This document shows positions 23,487-32,282 of a stretch of DNA of 39,266 nucleotides, in pieces. Each line of letters opens with the position of its first letter. Positions within the stretch are counted from its first letter, which is position 1. The DNA is from MED-G105 sp039819085 (GTDB lineage Bacteria; Pseudomonadota; Alphaproteobacteria; Caulobacterales; Parvularculaceae). Under the pieces are notes generated by a model, which saw nothing but the letters and a program-made list of their open reading frames with translations, made no database searches and was not told the DNA's origin. Where the stretch lies: positions 1-39,266 of the forward strand of contig JBCBSQ010000021.1 in NCBI GenBank assembly GCA_039819085.1, written 5' to 3'. Made by a program: the position numbers and the translations under genes.

Positions 23487-25280
23487 ATGAGCACACAGAT
23501 TATGACATACATCGCCGTCGGACTTTCCTTCGCGCTCTATATCGGCATCGCCATCTGGTCGCGCGCCGGCTCCACAAAGGAGTTCTACGTCGCGGGCGGC
23601 GGCGTCCATCCTGTCGCAAACGGCATGGCGACGGCGGCGGACTGGATGAGCGCCGCCTCCTTTATCTCCATGGCCGGCATCATCGCCTTCGCCGGATATG
23701 ACGGCTCGGTCTATCTCATGGGCTGGACCGGCGGCTACGTTCTATTGGCGCTTCTGCTTGCGCCATATCTCAGGAAATTTGGTCAGTTCACGGTGCCGGA
23801 CTTCATCGGTGAACGGTTCTACTCCAAAACCGCGCGCGTCGTGGCCGTCATTTGTCTGATCGTCATTTCCTTCACCTATATCGCCGGGCAGATGCGCGGC
23901 GTCGGCGTCGTCTTCTCGCACTTCCTGAACGTGCCGATCACGATCGGCGTCTTCATCGGCATGGCTGTGGTCTTCTTCTACGCCGTCCTTGGCGGCATGA
24001 AGGGGATCACCTACACCCAGGTCGCGCAGTACTGCGTCCTCATCTTCGCCTATATGGTGCCGGCTGTCTTCATCTCGATCCTGATCACCGGCAACCCGAT
24101 CCCGCAACTGGGACTCGGCTCAATGGTCGCTGACGGGTCGGGCATGACCGTCTTGCAGAAACTGGACAGCACCCTGACCGACCTCGGGTTCGCCGCTTAC
24201 ACGCAAGGCTCAAAGTCCATGGTCGACGTCTTCGCGATCACCCTCGCCTTGATGGTGGGCACGGCCGGCCTTCCGCATGTGATCGTGCGCTTCTTCACGG
24301 TGCCGAAGGTCTCGGACGCGCGTAAGTCAGCAGGCTACGCGCTTGTCTTTATCGCGCTTCTTTACACGACCGCGCCAGCAGTCGGCGCCTTCGCCCGGAT
24401 CAACTTCATCGAGACGGTGAACGGCGCGACATATGAAAATGCAGAGGAAAACGGCGGCGCGCCGAGCTTCTTCAAGACCTTTGAACGCATCGGCCTCGAC
24501 ACCTGGGTCGACAAGAATGACGACGGCGTCATGCAATACTCCGCAGGCGCGCCATTTGTCGGCAAGCCGAAATTCACCGGCGAACTCGGGACCCATGGCG
24601 AACGCCTTGTGTCGAATGAACTGACGGCGAACGCCAACGAGGTCTATGTCGATCGCGACATCATGGTGCTGGCGAACCCTGAAATCGCCAAGCTCCCCGG
24701 CTGGGTCATCGCGCTTGTCGCGGCGGGGGGCATCGCGGCGGCGCTCTCGACTGCGGCGGGACTGCTGCTCGTCATCTCCGCATCGATCAGCCACGACTTG
24801 TTGAAGAAGACCTTCATGCCGTCAATCTCCGACAAGCAGGAATTGCTGGCGGCGCGGGGCGCGGCGATCGTGGCGATCTCGGTCGCCGGCTATCTTGGCA
24901 TCAACCCGCCGGGCTTCGTGGCGCAGGTCGTCGCCCTCGCCTTCGGACTGGCGGCGTGCTCGCTGTTCCCGGCGATCCTGATGGGTATCTTCTTTAAGGG
25001 GATGAACAAGGAAGGCGCGATCGCCGGCATGCTGGCGGGCCTCGCCTTCACGATCGGTTACATCGTGTACTTCAAGTCGCCCTGGTTCGGCGCCGTGAAC
25101 ACCGCCGAGAACTGGCTCTTCGGCATTTCGCCGGAAGGCATCGGGTCCATCGGCATGGTGATCAACTTCGCCGTAGCAATCGCGGTGGCGCGGGTGACCA
25201 AACCAACGCCGGCCGCCGTGCAGGATCTCGTCGACGACATCCGCATCCCGACCGGCGCGGGCGTCGCCCACCAGCATTGA
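23487..25280 (+). CDS. sodium:solute symporter large subunit (VC_2705/ActP-like)
   Basis: A 597-residue SSS-family permease with about 13 helices. It shows GGGVHPVANGMATAADWMSAASF, the family's substrate/sodium region, and GLPHVIVRFFTVPKVSDARKS, the conserved helix-loop. An insertion of about 80 polar residues between two helices (near residues 310-390: NFIETVNGATYENAEE... and onward) contains acidic DKNDDG, a possible cation-binding loop. The VC_2705 group is paired with DUF4212 and often found with acs and a CrbS-type kinase, as here, so acetate or another short carboxylate is the likely substrate. A terminator follows at 25330. Confidence 0.9.
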   Translation: MSTQIMTYIAVGLSFALYIGIAIWSRAGSTKEFYVAGGGVHPVANGMATAADWMSAASFISMAGIIAFAGYDGSVYLMGWTGGYVLLALLLAPYLRKFGQFTVPDFIGERFYSKTARVVAVICLIVISFTYIAGQMRGVGVVFSHFLNVPITIGVFIGMAVVFFYAVLGGMKGITYTQVAQYCVLIFAYMVPAVFISILITGNPIPQLGLGSMVADGSGMTVLQKLDSTLTDLGFAAYTQGSKSMVDVFAITLALMVGTAGLPHVIVRFFTVPKVSDARKSAGYALVFIALLYTTAPAVGAFARINFIETVNGATYENAEENGGAPSFFKTFERIGLDTWVDKNDDGVMQYSAGAPFVGKPKFTGELGTHGERLVSNELTANANEVYVDRDIMVLANPEIAKLPGWVIALVAAGGIAAALSTAAGLLLVISASISHDLLKKTFMPSISDKQELLAARGAAIVAISVAGYLGINPPGFVAQVVALAFGLAACSLFPAILMGIFFKGMNKEGAIAGMLAGLAFTIGYIVYFKSPWFGAVNTAENWLFGISPEGIGSIGMVINFAVAIAVARVTKPTPAAVQDLVDDIRIPTGAGVAHQH

Positions 25281-25291
25281 TCCCTCCCCCA

Positions 25292-25317
25292 CGCGCGGAT
25301 GGTTAACCATCCGCGCG
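25292..25317. repeat. 26-bp perfect palindrome containing GGTTAACC
   Basis: The sequence from 25292 to 25317 is its own reverse complement, centred on TTAA between 25304 and 25305. It sits 11 bases after the symporter stop and 12 bases before the terminator stem. It may fold as an RNA hairpin (11-bp arms) or serve as an operator for the kinase gene downstream. It holds ATGGTTAACCAT, which resembles the CtrA half-site TTAACCAT in both directions, but not the full CtrA box. Confidence 0.7.
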
Positions 25318-25329
25318 CACTGCAAGAAG

Positions 25330-25368
25330 GCGGCGGCGCGCATCAACGCGCCGCCGCTTTTCTCTTTT
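25330..25368 (+). terminator. Rho-independent terminator between symporter and CrbS-like kinase
   Basis: An 11-bp perfect GC stem (25330-25340 with 25347-25357), a six-base loop CATCAA and a T-rich tail TTTTCTCTTTT. It should separate the symporter transcript from the kinase gene, which then needs its own promoter or read-through. Confidence 0.9.
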
Positions 25369-25437
25369 GATCCCGGGGCGCGCCCGCGCTAGATTTCCCG
25401 AAAAGAAAATTTGATCGCTCTTCTGGGAGGGAGCGCC

Positions 25438-28400
25438 TTGACCCAGCCGATCATCGTCGGCGTGCTGCTCGTTTACACCGGGCTTTTGTTCGCGATCGCC
25501 TATTGGGCCGAAAGCCGCGGCGACGCGACGCGGCTCTCTAACCGCTCGCCGCTGGTCTATGGCCTGTCGTTCGCGGTCTATTGCACCTCCTGGACTTTCT
25601 ATGGCGCGGTCGGAACCGCCGAGACGCGCGGCTGGGAATTCCTGCCCATCTATCTCGGACCCGCCCTCGCTTTCAGCGTTGGGTTGCCGGCGATGCGCCG
25701 GCTCGTGGTGGCGGGCAAGCGGTTTAACTCCACGTCGATTGCGGATTTTCTGTCCGCCCACTATCAGAAATCCCGCGCCGTCGCCGCGACCGTCACCGTC
25801 ATCGCAGTCATCGGCGCCGCGCCTTACATCGCGCTGCAACTAAAGTCCGTCGCGACCACGTTCGCGTTTTTTGCCCCCGAGCCGCGCAACGCCGACGGCG
25901 CGGCGGGCGTATTCGCCGTCGCAATCGTTCTCGCCGCCTTCGCGATCAGCTTCGGCGCGCGGCACGTGGACGCGACCCGTCACAATCGCGGCATGATCGC
26001 CGCTATCGCTTTCGATTACGTCAAGCTTCTCGCCTTCGTGGCGGTCGGCGCCTTCGCGCTTGCGCTTCTCAATGGCGGATCAGATGCGGCGCCGGAAATC
26101 TCTGTTCTGGGAACCGCACCGGATACGGATCGATTCCTGACCTTAACGCTCCTCTCCGCCGCGGCGGTGTTCTGTCTGCCACGGCAATTCCATGTCACGG
26201 TCGTTGAAGGGGCGAGCAAAGAAGCGCTCGTTCCAGCAAGCATGGTCTTCATTTTCTATCTTTTGGTCGTTTCCGCGTTTGTGGCGCCAATCGCCGACGC
26301 GGGCCTCTCGGCGGCGGCCCTCGACGACGTGCCGGGAGACCTTCACGTGCTCGCGCTCCCCATGGCCGCTGGCGCCGAGTGGCTATCGGTCTTCGCCTTC
26401 GTCGGCGGATTCGCCGCCGCGACCGGTATGGTGATCGTCGCAACGCTCGCGCTCAGCACGATGATCGCCAACGAACTCGTCGCGCCGTTTCTGCTCGGCG
26501 GCGGGACGCGCGGCGAAGACCGGGCAATCGGCCGGCGGTTCCTCCTGGTGCGGCGGATCGCCATCGGCGTCGTTCTCCTGCTTGCGGCGCTCCTCGCGAC
26601 GGCGGCCCCCGAGGGCGCTCAGCTCGCAAGCCTCGGCATTCTGTCGTTCGCCGCGGTCGCCCAATTCTTCCCGCCCCTGATCGCCGCGCTCTACTGGCCG
26701 AACGCCAGCCGAAATGGCGCGATCATCGGCATGGTCGCGGGCTTCCTCATATGGTTCGCATTCCTCTTCGCGCCGACATTTATCGGCGTCGCCCAGCCGG
26801 TAGAGGGCATAATATCCGGATTCGACGCATATCACCTCGACGAACTCACGATCGGCGCGGCGCTCAGCTTGATCGTCAACGCCGGCGCCCTCATTGGCGT
26901 TTCCGCATTCGAGGCGCGCGCAGGGCGCAACACGCGGACAGGCGCGGCGACCGGCGGCGACAGGACCGTCTCCGCCGGCGATCTCTATGGCCTCGTGGAG
27001 CAATGCCTTGGCGCGCAGGCCGCCTGTCTCGCCCTCGAAGCCTTCGAACACGGCAGGGGACGCAACTTTAATCCCGATCGCGTCGCGGACGCGGCGCTGA
27101 TCGACTTCGCCGACCGGCAAATGTCGAAGGCGATCGGCGCATCATCCTCAAGCATCCTCTTGCGCAGCGCCCTCGCCGGCGGCTCGCTCGCGATCGATGA
27201 CGTGGCGACTCTTCTTGGCGAAACGACGGGAAAGGTCAGCTTTAGCCAGGAGCTCCTCCAAACTGCATTGGAGAACACCAGCCACGGCGTTTCCGTGATT
27301 GACGCGGAACTCAATCTCGTCGCCTGGAATAGCGCCTATACGGAGCTATTTGGGTATCCGGACCAACTCGTGCAGACGGGCCGTTCGGTGGAAGACCTCA
27401 TTCGGTTCAATGCGGACCGAGGCTTGTGCGGCCCCGGCAATGTGGAGGAACATGTCCGACGGCGCACTGAAAATCTGAAAAAGGGCCGTCGCCATTCCCA
27501 TGAACGAACGCGCCCCGATGGTCGCGTCATACGCATTGAAGGCGTGCCGTCCCCGAGCGGCGCCTATGTGACCACATTCACTGACGTCACTGAGTACAGG
27601 AACATCGAGAAAGCGCTGCGCGACAGCCAGCGCAGCATTCGATTCTATACGGACAACATTCCCTCCATGGTGGCCTTCGCGGACGCTGAGGAGCGCCTTT
27701 GTTTCGCCAACAGCGCCTACAGGCGCGCCTATAGCGTGGACGAAGCCGCAATCGGCAAGACCTTCATGCGGGACTATCTCTCAACGGAGGATTACGTAGC
27801 GCGCAAGCCTCATATCGAGGCGGCGCTCGCCGGGCGCCGCGCGACATTCGACATTGAAACGGCTGGCGAAGACGGGCCGCAATACATGCAGGTCGCTTAC
27901 GTTCCTCAATTCCGGGCGGACGGCGGCGTACGCGGATTTTTCGGACTCTATCAGGACGTTACCGCCAGACGCGCGGCGGAGATCGCCCTTGCGGAAACGA
28001 ATGAGACGCTTGAGGAACGCGTTGGGGAACGAACCCGCGAATTGTCCGACGCCAACGCCGCGCTCGACGCTGCGCGCCGCCAGGCGGAGGAGGCCACCGC
28101 CTCAAAAACGCGTTTCCTCGCCGCCGCGAGCCACGACGTTTTGCAGCCCTTGAACGCCGCCCGTCTTTTCGCCTCGGCGCTGAAGGATCCGCGCGATGCG
28201 GCCGACGGCCGCGAACTCGCCGGGAAGATCGACGCTGCAATCGCTTCCGCTGACGGATTATTGCGATCGCTCCTCAACATTTCGAAGCTCGACGCCGGCG
28301 GCGTCACGCCGGACATTGGGCCGGTGCGCCTAGCCGATATCTTTGAAGCGCTGAAGACCGCGTTCGAGGTGGCCGCTGAAGAGAAGGGATTGCGCCTCCA

Positions 28401-29208
28401 CGTCGCGCCGACCAGCCTCTACGTAGAGAGCGACCGCGGGCTCTTGACATCCGCGCTGCAAAACCTTGTCGCGAACGCCGTACGGTATACGGACGAAGGA
28501 CGCGTGCTCATCGGCGCGCGACGGGTAAACGGCGACGTCAGGATCGACGTGCGCGACACCGGGCGCGGCGTCCCTGAACGCAAACGCAAGGAAATCTTTC
28601 AGGAGTTTAGTCGCCTTGAGCGCGACGCAGACACAGGGGGCGCTGGGCTGGGCCTCGCCACCGTCGATCGCATTGCCCGCCTCCTGGGCCACGAGATCGG
28701 CCTTCAGTCCACGGAAGGCGCCGGCTCGATATTCTCCTTGCGCGCGCCGCGCGCTGAGCCGCCTGCATCCGACATTCAGCAAGACACGCAACCGCAGCGC
28801 GCGCTCCGCCCCGCGCGCAGCGGCCTCGAAGGGCTGACCGCCATCTGCATCGACAATGACGCCGCAGTCCGGGAGGCCATGACGGCCGCGCTCTCGCGAT
28901 GGGGGGTCAGCGTCCAGGCGTTCGCGTCCGATGTTGACGCAGTTGAGGCGCAATCGCCGGGCGCGCCGCCGCCAGACTTCCTTTTGCTCGACTATCAGTT
29001 GGATCACGGACGAACAGGCTTCGATGCGCTCGATGCGCTGGAAGCCCGGTGGGATGCGCGGCCAGTGACCATCATGATCACGGCCTCATCCTCCGGCGAC
29101 GCCGAAGCGGAGGCCGCCACGCGCGGCGTGCCGATCGTCGCAAAGCCGATCGAGCCGGCTGAACTGCGCGCGCTCATCGCGCAATTGCGGCGCGCTGCGG
29201 CGGAGTAA
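25438..29208 (+). CDS. CrbS-like hybrid histidine kinase with SSS symporter domain
   Basis: A 1256-residue sensor. Residues 1 to about 500 form a sodium:solute-symporter-like membrane domain. Two PAS domains follow (about 605-720, with GVSVIDAELNLVAWNSAYTELFG, and 735-845), then a coiled-coil (LEERVGERTRELSDANAALD), a HisKA domain with His899 (AAASHDVLQPL), an ATPase domain (NLVANAVRYTDEGR, DTGRGVP, GAGLGLATV) and a receiver with Asp1185 (LLLDYQLD). This is the layout of CrbS (Vibrio) and MxtR (Pseudomonas), which control acetyl-CoA synthetase. TTG 25438 is placed next to GGGAGGGAG; TTG 25411 lacks a ribosome site. It converges with its probable regulator gene, 14 bases away. Confidence 0.9.
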   Translation: MTQPIIVGVLLVYTGLLFAIAYWAESRGDATRLSNRSPLVYGLSFAVYCTSWTFYGAVGTAETRGWEFLPIYLGPALAFSVGLPAMRRLVVAGKRFNSTSIADFLSAHYQKSRAVAATVTVIAVIGAAPYIALQLKSVATTFAFFAPEPRNADGAAGVFAVAIVLAAFAISFGARHVDATRHNRGMIAAIAFDYVKLLAFVAVGAFALALLNGGSDAAPEISVLGTAPDTDRFLTLTLLSAAAVFCLPRQFHVTVVEGASKEALVPASMVFIFYLLVVSAFVAPIADAGLSAAALDDVPGDLHVLALPMAAGAEWLSVFAFVGGFAAATGMVIVATLALSTMIANELVAPFLLGGGTRGEDRAIGRRFLLVRRIAIGVVLLLAALLATAAPEGAQLASLGILSFAAVAQFFPPLIAALYWPNASRNGAIIGMVAGFLIWFAFLFAPTFIGVAQPVEGIISGFDAYHLDELTIGAALSLIVNAGALIGVSAFEARAGRNTRTGAATGGDRTVSAGDLYGLVEQCLGAQAACLALEAFEHGRGRNFNPDRVADAALIDFADRQMSKAIGASSSSILLRSALAGGSLAIDDVATLLGETTGKVSFSQELLQTALENTSHGVSVIDAELNLVAWNSAYTELFGYPDQLVQTGRSVEDLIRFNADRGLCGPGNVEEHVRRRTENLKKGRRHSHERTRPDGRVIRIEGVPSPSGAYVTTFTDVTEYRNIEKALRDSQRSIRFYTDNIPSMVAFADAEERLCFANSAYRRAYSVDEAAIGKTFMRDYLSTEDYVARKPHIEAALAGRRATFDIETAGEDGPQYMQVAYVPQFRADGGVRGFFGLYQDVTARRAAEIALAETNETLEERVGERTRELSDANAALDAARRQAEEATASKTRFLAAASHDVLQPLNAARLFASALKDPRDAADGRELAGKIDAAIASADGLLRSLLNISKLDAGGVTPDIGPVRLADIFEALKTAFEVAAEEKGLRLHVAPTSLYVESDRGLLTSALQNLVANAVRYTDEGRVLIGARRVNGDVRIDVRDTGRGVPERKRKEIFQEFSRLERDADTGGAGLGLATVDRIARLLGHEIGLQSTEGAGSIFSLRAPRAEPPASDIQQDTQPQRALRPARSGLEGLTAICIDNDAAVREAMTAALSRWGVSVQAFASDVDAVEAQSPGAPPPDFLLLDYQLDHGRTGFDALDALEARWDARPVTIMITASSSGDAEAEAATRGVPIVAKPIEPAELRALIAQLRRAAAE

Positions 29209-29222
29209 AGCCAGTCAGGCGC

Positions 29223-29876
29223 TCACGCGTCGTCCTTTGGCGCGTCCGGCTCGGCGATGAGCGCGCCTGCGGCGAGCACGGCCTGAGTGCGCGTTTGCAC
29301 TTCCAGCTTGCGCAGGATCGCCGTCATGTGCGCTTTCACCGTCGCTTCGCTGATCGACATTTCGTAGGCGATCTGTTTGTTCAGGAGCCCCGCGCGCACA
29401 TGCAGCAGCACCTTCAACTGCGCCGGCGTCAGACTCGCAAGGCGGTCGGCGAGCGCCGCCTCGGCGGGATCTTCAGTTGCGCCAAAGTTCGCCGGCGTCC
29501 AAGTCTCGCCATCGAGCACAGCGGCGATCGCAACGCGGATATCTTCAACGTCGAGGGACTTCGGCACGAAAGCGGACGCGCCAAACGAAATCGCTCGCCG
29601 GGCGACGCTCGGCTCCTCGCTGCCCGAAACGATCGCAACGGGGAGCGCCGGCCATTCCTGACGAAGGGCGATGAGGCCGGCGAAACCGTCGCTGTCGCTC
29701 ATGTGCAAATCAAGGCAGAGGAGCCCCGGCCCTCGCGCCTTGATCGCCGCGCGCGCCTCGCCGAGGCTCGAGGTCTCGATCACCTCCCGCTCAGGCGCGG
29801 CCCCCTGCACCGCCTGGCGGAGGGCCGCGCGGAACAGGGGATGGTCATCCGCCAACAGAATAGGCTTGCCAGTCAA
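29223..29876 (-). CDS. CrbR-like LuxR-family response regulator
   Basis: A 217-residue two-domain regulator. The receiver has Asp10/Asp11, phospho-acceptor Asp56 (CLDLHMSD), Ser84 and Lys106 (VPKS). The C-terminal LuxR/FixJ-type helix-turn-helix lies near 149-203 (LTPAQLKVLLHVRAG, LLNKQIAYEMSISEATVKAH). It is the expected partner of the convergent CrbS-like kinase; in Vibrio and Pseudomonas the pair switches acs on for acetate use. It starts at TTG 29876 with GAGAG nearby. The acs gene lies 138 bases upstream on the same strand, so both may be on one transcript, giving positive feedback if the regulator activates acs. Confidence 0.9.
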   Translation of the reverse strand: MTGKPILLADDHPLFRAALRQAVQGAAPEREVIETSSLGEARAAIKARGPGLLCLDLHMSDSDGFAGLIALRQEWPALPVAIVSGSEEPSVARRAISFGASAFVPKSLDVEDIRVAIAAVLDGETWTPANFGATEDPAEAALADRLASLTPAQLKVLLHVRAGLLNKQIAYEMSISEATVKAHMTAILRKLEVQTRTQAVLAAGALIAEPDAPKDDA

Positions 29877-30014
29877 TCTTCTCTCGCAAAGCTATACGAC
29901 GCTGCGCTCACATCGGCGTGTCAGACTTGCCTGAAGGCCCTGCAGAGGAGGACCGATCTTAGTTCCGTACCAGCGATACGCCCGCGCAGCTTGGGATTGA
30001 AGTCCATACGGAGC

Positions 30015-31991
30015 TTATCGATTAAGCCGGCCTTCGATCAACAGGTCAACGACCCCGGGATCGGCGAGCGTCGATGTATCGCCAAGATTGGAGAATTCGT
30101 TCTCCGCGATCTTGCGCAGGATTCGCCGCATGATCTTGCCCGATCGGGTTTTCGGCAGTCCGGGCGCGAGATGGATATGGTCCGGCTTCGCAATCGGCCC
30201 GATCTCCTTGCGCACCCATTTGGTCAGCTCCGCCGACAAGTCGTCGCTTGTCTCAATCCCGTCCATAAGCAGGACATAGCAGTAAATCCCCTGGCCTTTC
30301 AGCTCATGCGGGTAGCCGACGACCGCCGCCTCGGCGACCGCGGGGTGGGCCACAAGGGCGCTTTCGATTTCCGCCGTGCCCATGCGGTGGCCAGAGACAT
30401 TGAGCACGTCGTCGACCCGGCCGGTGATCCAGTAGTACCCATCAGCGTCGCGGCGCGCGCCATCACCGGTAAAGTACGTCCCCGGATAAGTAGAGAAATA
30501 CGTGTCGATAAACCGCTGGTGGCCGCCGTAAACGGTGCGCATCTGTCCCGGCCATGAGTCGGTGAGGACGAGATTGCCGTCCGTCGCACCCTCCAGCACC
30601 TTGCCCTCCGCGTCCACAAGCGCCGGCTTGACGCCGAAGAGCGGTTTCGTCGCCGAGCCCGGCTTCAACGCCGTCGCGCCCGGCAGCGGGGAAATCAGCA
30701 CCCCGCCGGTTTCAGTCTGCCACCAGGTGTCGACAATCGGGCACCGGCCCTTGCCGACGACCCGATGGTACCAGGTCCATGCTTCCGGATTGATCGGCTC
30801 GCCGACCGAGCCGAGGAGCCGCAGCGAAGAGAGATCCGCTTTCTCGACAAGCTCTTCGCCCTCACGCATCAGCGCTCGAATCGCCGTCGGCGCAGTGTAG
30901 AAGATATTCACCTTGTGCTTTTCGCACACCCGCCAGAAGCGCGATGCGTCCGGATAGGTGGGCACGCCCTCGAACATCAGCGTCGTCGCGCCATTGGCGA
31001 GGGGGCCGTAGACGATATAGCTGTGGCCGGTCACCCAGCCGACGTCCGCCGTACACCAATAGATCTCGCCCGCCCGATAGTCGAACACCGCCTCATGGGT
31101 GAACGCCGCATAGGCGAGATAACCGCCCGTCGTGTGCAACACGCCTTTTGGCTTGCCCGTCGAACCAGACGTATAGAGAATGAAGAGTGGATCTTCGGCG
31201 TTCATTGGCTCCGGCGGGCAATCGGCGCTGACGCCCTCACGCGCCTCGTGCCACCAGACGTCGCGTCCCTTCATCCATTCGACATCGCCGCCGGTGCGCC
31301 TGACGGTGAGGATCGTCTTCACGTCGCTTGTGTCGTGGTCGGGCTCGAGGAGCGCCTTATCGACATTCTCTTTCAGGGGCGTCGACCTGCCACCGCGCAC
31401 GCCCTCATCGGCTGTTACGACGGCGATGGCGCCGCAGTCCTCGATACGGCTCGCGAGCGCCTCGGGCGAGAAGCCGCCGAAGACGATCGAATGGACGGCG
31501 CCGATGCGCGCGCAGGCGAGCATGGCGTAGGCGGCTTCAGGGATCATCGGCATGTAAATGACGACGCGGTCGCCTTTACTGACGCCCCTGGCCTTCAGGA
31601 CATTCGCCATACGGCAAACTTCTGCGTGAAGCTTTGCGTAGGTGATCGCTTTGTCTTCACTCGGATCGTCGCCTTCCCAGATAATTGCGACTTCGTCGGC
31701 GCGCGCCGGCAAATGCCGATCAACGCAGTTGACGCTGGCGTTCAGGACACCGTCCTCGAACCAGCGGATATGCAGATCCTCTTTGGCGAAGGAAACGTCC
31801 TTAACCTTGGTGTATGGCGTCATCCAATCGAGGCGACGTCCCACCTCGCCCCAGAAACCTTCCGGGTCTTCAATGGAGCGGCGATACGCCTCTTCGTACG
31901 CCGCCGCGTCATAGCGGGCGGCCGAGGCGATATGATCAGCTACCGGAAAGATTTTCTCGCCGCTGGCGGCGGGTCCTGACGCGTCTGGCAT
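30015..31991 (-). CDS. acs: acetyl-CoA synthetase
   Basis: A 658-residue AMP-forming acetate:CoA ligase. It turns acetate, ATP and CoA into acetyl-CoA. Adenylate-forming motifs are present: YTSGSTGKPKGVLHTTGG, VDTWWQTETGG, TGDGARRDADGYYWITGR and VDDVLNVSGHRMGTAEIE. The C-terminal catalytic Lys619 in KTRSGKIMRR is the site known to be silenced by acetylation in Acs. The ATG at 31991 has AAGGAG seven bases upstream (31999-32004); the frame extends upstream to 32333 but crosses the divergent promoter region and starts over the porin gene, so it is not used. Divergent from the DcaP-like porin. Confidence 0.96.
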   Translation of the reverse strand: MPDASGPAASGEKIFPVADHIASAARYDAAAYEEAYRRSIEDPEGFWGEVGRRLDWMTPYTKVKDVSFAKEDLHIRWFEDGVLNASVNCVDRHLPARADEVAIIWEGDDPSEDKAITYAKLHAEVCRMANVLKARGVSKGDRVVIYMPMIPEAAYAMLACARIGAVHSIVFGGFSPEALASRIEDCGAIAVVTADEGVRGGRSTPLKENVDKALLEPDHDTSDVKTILTVRRTGGDVEWMKGRDVWWHEAREGVSADCPPEPMNAEDPLFILYTSGSTGKPKGVLHTTGGYLAYAAFTHEAVFDYRAGEIYWCTADVGWVTGHSYIVYGPLANGATTLMFEGVPTYPDASRFWRVCEKHKVNIFYTAPTAIRALMREGEELVEKADLSSLRLLGSVGEPINPEAWTWYHRVVGKGRCPIVDTWWQTETGGVLISPLPGATALKPGSATKPLFGVKPALVDAEGKVLEGATDGNLVLTDSWPGQMRTVYGGHQRFIDTYFSTYPGTYFTGDGARRDADGYYWITGRVDDVLNVSGHRMGTAEIESALVAHPAVAEAAVVGYPHELKGQGIYCYVLLMDGIETSDDLSAELTKWVRKEIGPIAKPDHIHLAPGLPKTRSGKIMRRILRKIAENEFSNLGDTSTLADPGVVDLLIEGRLNR

Positions 31992-32188
31992 CGCTCTTCT
32001 CCTTCGCTTTGCTCCGTCTTGAGCGTTGTTGATCCGTTTGGAAGTCAGCAATCGGCGCAGGGCTGCGCGCCTTCCCCTGAAGGTCGCAACTCTGAACATT
32101 GCGACTGCGCGTTTCGGGGCAGGACGCACCCTGCGCGCCAACCTTGATCTCCATTGTGACCGCCAGGGCGCGCGCGTCCATTCGACCT

Positions 32189-32203
32189 TGGTCTCATAGA
32201 CCA
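32189..32203. promoter_or_regulatory. TGGTCT-N3-AGACCA inverted repeat between acs and porin
   Basis: A 15-bp inverted repeat, TGGTCTCATAGACCA, lies 79 bases before the porin start and about 200 bases before the divergent acs start. A second partial dyad (CCATT-CGCC-AATGG, 32201-32214) overlaps its right end. Its GGTC...GACC core matches the palindrome ahead of the symporter genes. Candidate binding site for the CrbR-like regulator; inferred. Confidence 0.4.
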
Positions 32204-32282
32204 TTCGCCAATGGAAAACCGAGCTAGGGCGACCGACGCTTGGGCGAGATTTCAATGAAAAGCTTTTGGGAGGAGCGCCATC

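Noticed and set aside
25303..25310. CtrA binding site in the 26-bp palindrome
   Set aside because: Only the TTAACCAT half-site is present, and the TTAA-N7-TTAA spacing of a full site is absent. Kept as an unexplained palindrome.
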